From assembly GCF_018143015.1 (NCBI RefSeq), contig NC_054742.1:13127632-13191631 (forward strand): DNA of 64,000 bases, read 5' to 3'. This DNA is from Lytechinus variegatus (lineage: Eukaryota > Echinodermata > Echinoidea > Temnopleuroida > Toxopneustidae). Positions 58,848 to 64,000 of this stretch are shown piece after piece. The notes below the pieces were generated by a model. It did no database searches and was not told the DNA's origin. It was given only the letters and a program-made list of their open reading frames with translations. Positions within the stretch are counted from its first letter, which is position 1. Every line of letters starts with the position of its first letter. The position numbers were made by a program, and so were the translations under genes.

Positions 58848-61545
58848 TCAGAACAAAGGGGACTGATACAGAGGCTGAAATAATGCCCATCATAGCTATA
58901 GGGCTCAAAGTATTTTTTAGAACATTATATCACATGTTATCTCTTTGAGAGTTGGATTTAATTCAGAGTTCAGCAGAATAATCCAATATAAAATTTAGAG
59001 GGATTTTAGAATTTAATGGCATTAGTATATATAGCACAATCATTCAACCCTTATGAAACATGTTCATATCTACTTTACATGTATGACAATTGAAACAACT
59101 TCAAACTCGATAGAAGTCCTTGTGCAAGTATGACTGGTTTTTACTCTTTCCTTTTTTCATTCCCTTGTGGTACTGTCCTGTGTCATTCCATGATAAAATG
59201 ACCAATGATTTCATTTGTGACATAAAATATGGCATTCATGCAGAAGTTATATCTCTATTTATGTTTTGTGTGACCTCTTCAATTCAATTCAATTTTGGTT
59301 TATTAGATATGAAATATGTACAAAAAATACAATGCTGTAGTCCGATGACTAATTGTGCAATGTTTACGTTAAAATATGATTTACATTTGAAGATTACCGG
59401 TATATGTACACTTAAAATTATCTAAGTTTGAAAGAGAAAACAGTTGATTGATTGAGACATGTATAGGTATTCCAGCAAGCAATGACTTGATTTGTGACAT
59501 AAATTATGGCATTCATGCATGTGTGCTTAAAGAAGTTACAGCTCTATTTATACAATATTTGTTCTGACCTCTTATACAAGGTTATTTGTTTTGGAAATAT
59601 GTATAGATATTCCAGCAAGCATGAAATATAATTTTCTATTCTATATATCTAGAATTTTGCCTTTTTATTGGTGAAAAGTAAATCATGTGATTGTAGATAA
59701 AACACAAAACAGTGTTCTGCTTTAAGCTGATCTCTTGTGTTAACAGCTTTGATCTTGTGAATCTCAACAAACATTATATTTTTGTATTGCATTGTGCTCT
59801 TCCTTTTGTAAAGTTGTGTTGCACTGTATATCCTAATAGGATAGCACTCTTAAATAACTTATAGTACAAATTATCCACAAACATGATTGCAGAAAACTAT
59901 GTATGCATGACAAGTAAGCTTGGTTGTTCCCATGAATATTTGATTTTCTTAGCTTTAGCTGAATTTAAGTGTATGATTTCAGTTTAGGTGCCTTGACCTG
60001 AGATTGAAACTTTGTCATATGTTTTAGTTTGATTGAATCATTATTTTTGTATCCTTAAAAAAGTATATTTAAAAAAGCTTAACACTGAATGATAAGTTAC
60101 TCATATATATTTAACTGGATTATTTTAAGGTGTGCTTATATCCCCTGTGATGTATATTCAGAACTAATCATGTATCATCATCATGTACCTGATATTATCT
60201 GTCCATACTTGACAGAGTTTGCATTCTACCCTAGATGGAGAAATCCTTGGTGGATTAATTTGTTATTTTGTGCTGTTTTTATTAAGGTGGACCTTAAACA
60301 TATTATTGATCAAGAAGGACATCTGTTTTTTTTTGCTACACTTAACTTATGATTGGGGATGGCCAGTCCTAATAAAAGTATTAAGGATCGTTCAGACATC
60401 TGCAAAAATAACAGCTAGGTTTTTTGTATTTACAAAATCAATAGGGTATGAGGCATCGGACTAAGGTGTGTATTGTGTGTTTATTGCATATTTGCAAGGC
60501 GATATGTCACCATATGTTAACACTGAAAAATCAAATGCTGAGTATTGTCTGTTTATATCTGAACAAGGTTTTGAGATGAAGGTTCTACAATGTTATTTTA
60601 TTAATCACATGTACGCAATAATAGACATTTTAGCATTACCTTACATTTGATATCTTTGAAACGGTCTAAGCATCTGCAGCTAGCCCATCAAATGTGTTTT
60701 AGTGATGACTGATGGAAGAAATATGCAAAAATATGAACTTTAGCCAAAGTCTTGTCATGCCAAGCTCTGATGATATTCTTCAACTTTTATTTGTCTCATT
60801 TGTATCCCTTAGTTGCAATAAACCAGGCTTTGCACCAGATATTTATATTAGTGCAATCAAAGTGACTAGATATCTTCACACCTTTATTCACTACTGTTTT
60901 TGCATTTAACATTTAAAATGTTTTTTACTACCTTTAGTTTTATACAAATTGTCTATATGATACGGCTAGTAATGTAATAATGATCATAATACTCTAACAA
61001 GGTTTCAGTAATAAGAGTCCAACAGAGATTCCACAAAGTTTAGAAGATATATATGTAGAAATGAAATGAAGCCCATTGTCCTTTTTTTTTCTTTTTATTA
61101 CTTTTTATTAAGAATGTACAGATCAACTGAATTCCAACATTTGAAATTTCTTAAAGAAATATTTATTGTCTTAGAATAATTATGCACAATTTATACAAAA
61201 ATAAACTATTGCTTTATTTTACACAAATATTCTCATTTAATATGAAGAAATGATTTTCCTTACTTTTTTAAATTTTCTTAGCTCTGGTCATTGTTTCACA
61301 TGTTTTATTGACTGTAGAGAATATAAAAACAGATGATTATTCTTTACCTTTAGACAATGCTATGCAAAGTGATATAGATAATAATCAGAAATATTGCATA
61401 CGCCAAATAACCTAAAACATTGTGTAAAATGTATGTACATATATTAATACTGCCACTGACACATTGCCAATTTGTGATACTTATTTGTTAACATTTGTTT
61501 GTAAATAAATACCTGAGACACTTTCAAGACTTGGCAATAAATATA
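58848..61545 (+). promoter_or_regulatory. Likely RhoBTB 3' UTR with candidate poly(A) signals
   Basis: No further coding exon is recognisable after the TGA at 58845-58847. AATAAA hexamers occur at 60371-60376, 61504-61509 and 61536-61541, allowing a 3' UTR of about 1.5 or 2.7 kb. Little clear transposon sequence falls in this stretch except a possible reversed retroposon tail near 59280-59345 (CAATTCAATTCAATTTTGG). The true end is unknown without transcript data. Confidence 0.4.
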
Positions 61546-62161
61546 TTTTCAATTATTTGTATATAAAGAAGAATTTTATTTGCAGACAAAGTGTACACAT
61601 GAAAATGGATTTGGGGCGGATGGGGATATGATGTATAAGTTTAATTTCAAGAGGGATTTTAGAAAATTCTTTGGTGAAATCACAATTCGTAGATTCAATT
61701 ACAAATTGTGTTGTTCAGTAGACTTTTTCCTCTTTTCTTTGGTGATCAAATATTTTTTTTTTAAATTACGGAACGTTAACACTGCATGAGGCTCTCAGAT
61801 TTACCTGAAGTATTAGTTATACCACACAGATCCCATCACATCTGTTGTATTTTTTTCCAATGAAAGATTTTTTTATTTATCATTTTTGTCTCATCTGAAT
61901 ATTAGAAGGGTGACACAGGCAGCATTGTCAGCATAAAAAAAGTTCAACAGGAACAATGACCTTCGACAGGTTGTGGTATCAACATGAAAAAAAAAATGAA
62001 CTAAGATAAGATTTGGACTTTTCAAAAATAATTTTGAAAGTTTAACTCCAAATTAGATAAAACTTAAGTATAATGATTATCAAGTGTTAGCAAATAGATA
62101 ATTTTGATTTTATGTCACAAGGCCAATGTTAAAGGTAATTTTCGGTCAGTAGACTTATTAA

Positions 62162-62763
62162 TGGACAAGTCCACCCCAACGAAAACTTGATTTGAATAAA
62201 AAGAGAAAAATTCAACAAGCATAACACTGAAAATTTCATCAAAATCGGATGTAAAATAAGAAAGTTACGGCATTTTAAAGTTTCGCTTATTTTCAACAAA
62301 ATAGTTATATGAACGAGCCAGTTACATCCAAATGAGAGAGTTGATGACATCACTCACTCACTATTTCTTTTGTATTTTATTAAATGAATTATGAAATATT
62401 TTTATTTTCTCGTCATTGTCATGTGACATGAAGTTTCATTCCTCCCTGAACACGTGGAATTCCATTATTTTAACATTTTGTGCTTCAGGCAATGAGGTCC
62501 TTATCATCAAATTCGTAAAAATTGAAATGTTGTATAATTCAAACAATAAAAAACAAAAGAAATAGTGAGTGAGTGACGTCATCGACTCTCATTTGGATGT
62601 AACTGGCTCGTTCATATAACTATTTTGTTGAGAATAAGCGAAACTTTGAAATGTCCTAACTTTCTTATTTTACATCCGATTTTGATGAAATTTTCAGCAT
62701 TGTGCTTGTTTGATTTTTCTCTTTTTGATTTAAATCAACATTTTTTTGAGGTGGACTTGACCT
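62162..62763. mobile_element. TTAA-flanked palindromic MITE, copy G
   Basis: A 602-base, essentially complete copy flanked by TTAA (62158-62161 and 62764-62767), with the same arms as copies B and F. The 74-codon minus-strand frame inside closely resembles the plus-strand frame in copy F ([17 protein letters not shown] versus [17 protein letters not shown]). This reflects the palindrome, not a gene. Confidence 0.85.
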
Positions 62764-62767
62764 TTAA

Positions 62768-63822
62768 CTTCAAAAACTTATCAAAGGCTAAGATTTTGAA
62801 TTAAGTCTTCATTCACTTAAAAGTAGATAATGGCAAAACAATATAATATTGTTTATCATTCTAAAAGGATTTATCAAATGAAACTTTTATGAGATGGATA
62901 TTGGATATCATAATTATCAAATGAATAATGTGTTTCTTGCTCAAGGTCGAACTCTGTTCATAATGACTTGTATTAAAATGTATTATCCGGGGTATCATCT
63001 TGCTTAAGATTGCTCGAAAATGATGGGTTTGAAAGTGACTCGTTTCTCACAGCTGGGTTTCATATTATACTTCAAATGATTATTCCCATACATTTCCGCC
63101 AGTTCGCTAATATCATGCAAAATGATAAGATCAAAGACTTTGAAAACACATTAAATCGTCCAGTCATTCGTGGATTTTATGTCAGACAGACCTATTCAAA
63201 ATATGAATCTAAATAGCATGTATAATTAGAGCAAAATGAGAATTAAATAAAATGAATTTGAAAAAGAAAAATTGCTATTGTCACAAAAATACATAATTTC
63301 ACTATTGACCAACACTATCTGTATTCAAACCTTTTCAAATTGCAATTAAAGAGAGACGCACTAAAAACACACTCTAAAAATTAAATGTTAAATAAAAAAA
63401 TTAAAGGTTGTAGGAGTGACAACTTTTTCTAACCTTGCATAAAGCTGAATGCGACAATTTAAGTGATGGGTCGAACCTTTCAAAGTGGTAAATGCAACAT
63501 TTAGAAAAGCCTATCTCTCATCCAACCTTTGATTTGTGGATTTAACATTTCATTTTTTGGGGGGGAGTGTACAGAAACCAGGAGCGGGGGGGGGGGGGTA
63601 AATGTTTTTGAATGGCAGCTTATTTCATAACGCGTGACGTCGGAATTTCGAAAAACAATTAACAATAGTTCCTGAAAGTACAACCTGGTACAAAGTCCGT
63701 CTCCCATTGACTGCATGGATTCACATTGACATTCTATTCTTGCAATTGAAGAGGAAATATCAAACAACATTATGAGTGCGTGAGTTGACATTATACATTT
63801 ACTACAGACCATTCTTTGAATC
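62768..63822. other. Intergenic DNA upstream of the KCTD gene
   Basis: No gene was recognised in this AT-rich stretch. G runs occur near 63559-63566 and 63584-63597. The promoter of the KCTD-type gene should be in the last few hundred bases, but no core element is distinctive. Confidence 0.4.
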
Positions 63823-64000
63823 ATGTCTAATTACATTGGATTGAATGTTGGTGGAAAAATATACAGGACCTCTCGCACAACATTGACCAGTATACCAAGG
63901 TCATTCTTTAGTTTAATGCTTGATGAATCTATACCGTCTGCGAAGGATGAATATGGCAACTACCTCATTGATCGAGATGGGAACATTTTTAGACATATTC
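63823..64000 (+). CDS. KCTD-type BTB/POZ protein, N terminus (runs off the window)
   Basis: The ATG at 63823 opens a frame of 59 codons to the window edge. It begins with a T1-type BTB domain: IGLNVGGKIYRTSRTTL, then FFSLMLDE, then GNYLIDRDGNIFRHI. The LNVGG-x-x-Y-x-T-x-x-x-T-L and Y-x-I-D-R-D-G-x-x-F motifs are diagnostic of KCTD proteins, and the order fits the KCTD6/11/21 branch best from memory. Such proteins oligomerise through the BTB domain and commonly recruit CUL3. The domain starts only about five residues in, so the gene seems to lack a long N-terminal extension. The subfamily is uncertain because the C-terminal part is outside the window. Confidence 0.9.
   Translation, partial: MSNYIGLNVGGKIYRTSRTTLTSIPRSFFSLMLDESIPSAKDEYGNYLIDRDGNIFRHI

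Overview
The window is animal nuclear DNA, AT-rich and intron-rich. It looks like an echinoderm, possibly a sea urchin. Support comes from the gene set, from tRNA-derived SINEs with echinoderm-style heads, and from the dense mix of hAT, piggyBac-like, mariner-like and foldback elements. The phylum is an inference; no search was run. I saw no bacterial operon, CRISPR array, rRNA, functional tRNA or LTR/Polinton-type element.

Four genes can be read with confidence. MED20 (+, 15219-24438) is a Mediator head subunit with four coding exons; the first is only 14 nt and lies 6.5 kb upstream of the second. SDHAF3 (-, 34743-30735) is a two-exon mitochondrial complex II assembly factor. A RhoBTB/RacA-type protein (+, 48378-58847) has ten coding exons and 588 residues: a fully motif-intact Rho GTPase domain, two BTB domains and a polybasic-CSIM prenylation tail. 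The first coding exon of a KCTD-type BTB protein (+, 63823-64000) runs off the right edge. A possible fifth gene (two spliceable exons, 45773-46615) has no recognised product. These genes serve separate jobs (transcription, respiration, small-GTPase/ubiquitin-ligase adaptor functions) and no operon-like logic links them.

Layout: 1-15 kb is almost all repeats, with a GTAATTCCGAAGG foldback element (1.6-3.8 kb), a 4.9-kb foldback with giant satellite arms (6.9-11.8 kb), a hAT-like element and a GGGGTAAGTTGAGCC element. 15-24 kb is MED20, whose first intron holds a hAT-like element nested in another. 24-30 kb is interrupted MITEs and tandem repeats. 30-35 kb is SDHAF3, with a mariner-like element and a second GGGGTAAGTTGAGCC copy in its intron. 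35-46 kb is intergenic, with a second GTAATTCCGAAGG foldback carrying different cargo and a triple transposon nest. 46-64 kb holds the RhoBTB gene, its likely long 3' UTR and the KCTD start.

Exon boundaries were derived by hand from GT/AG sites, reading-phase continuity and remembered family sequences. Transposon borders rest on visible terminal inverted repeats and target-site duplications (TSDs).
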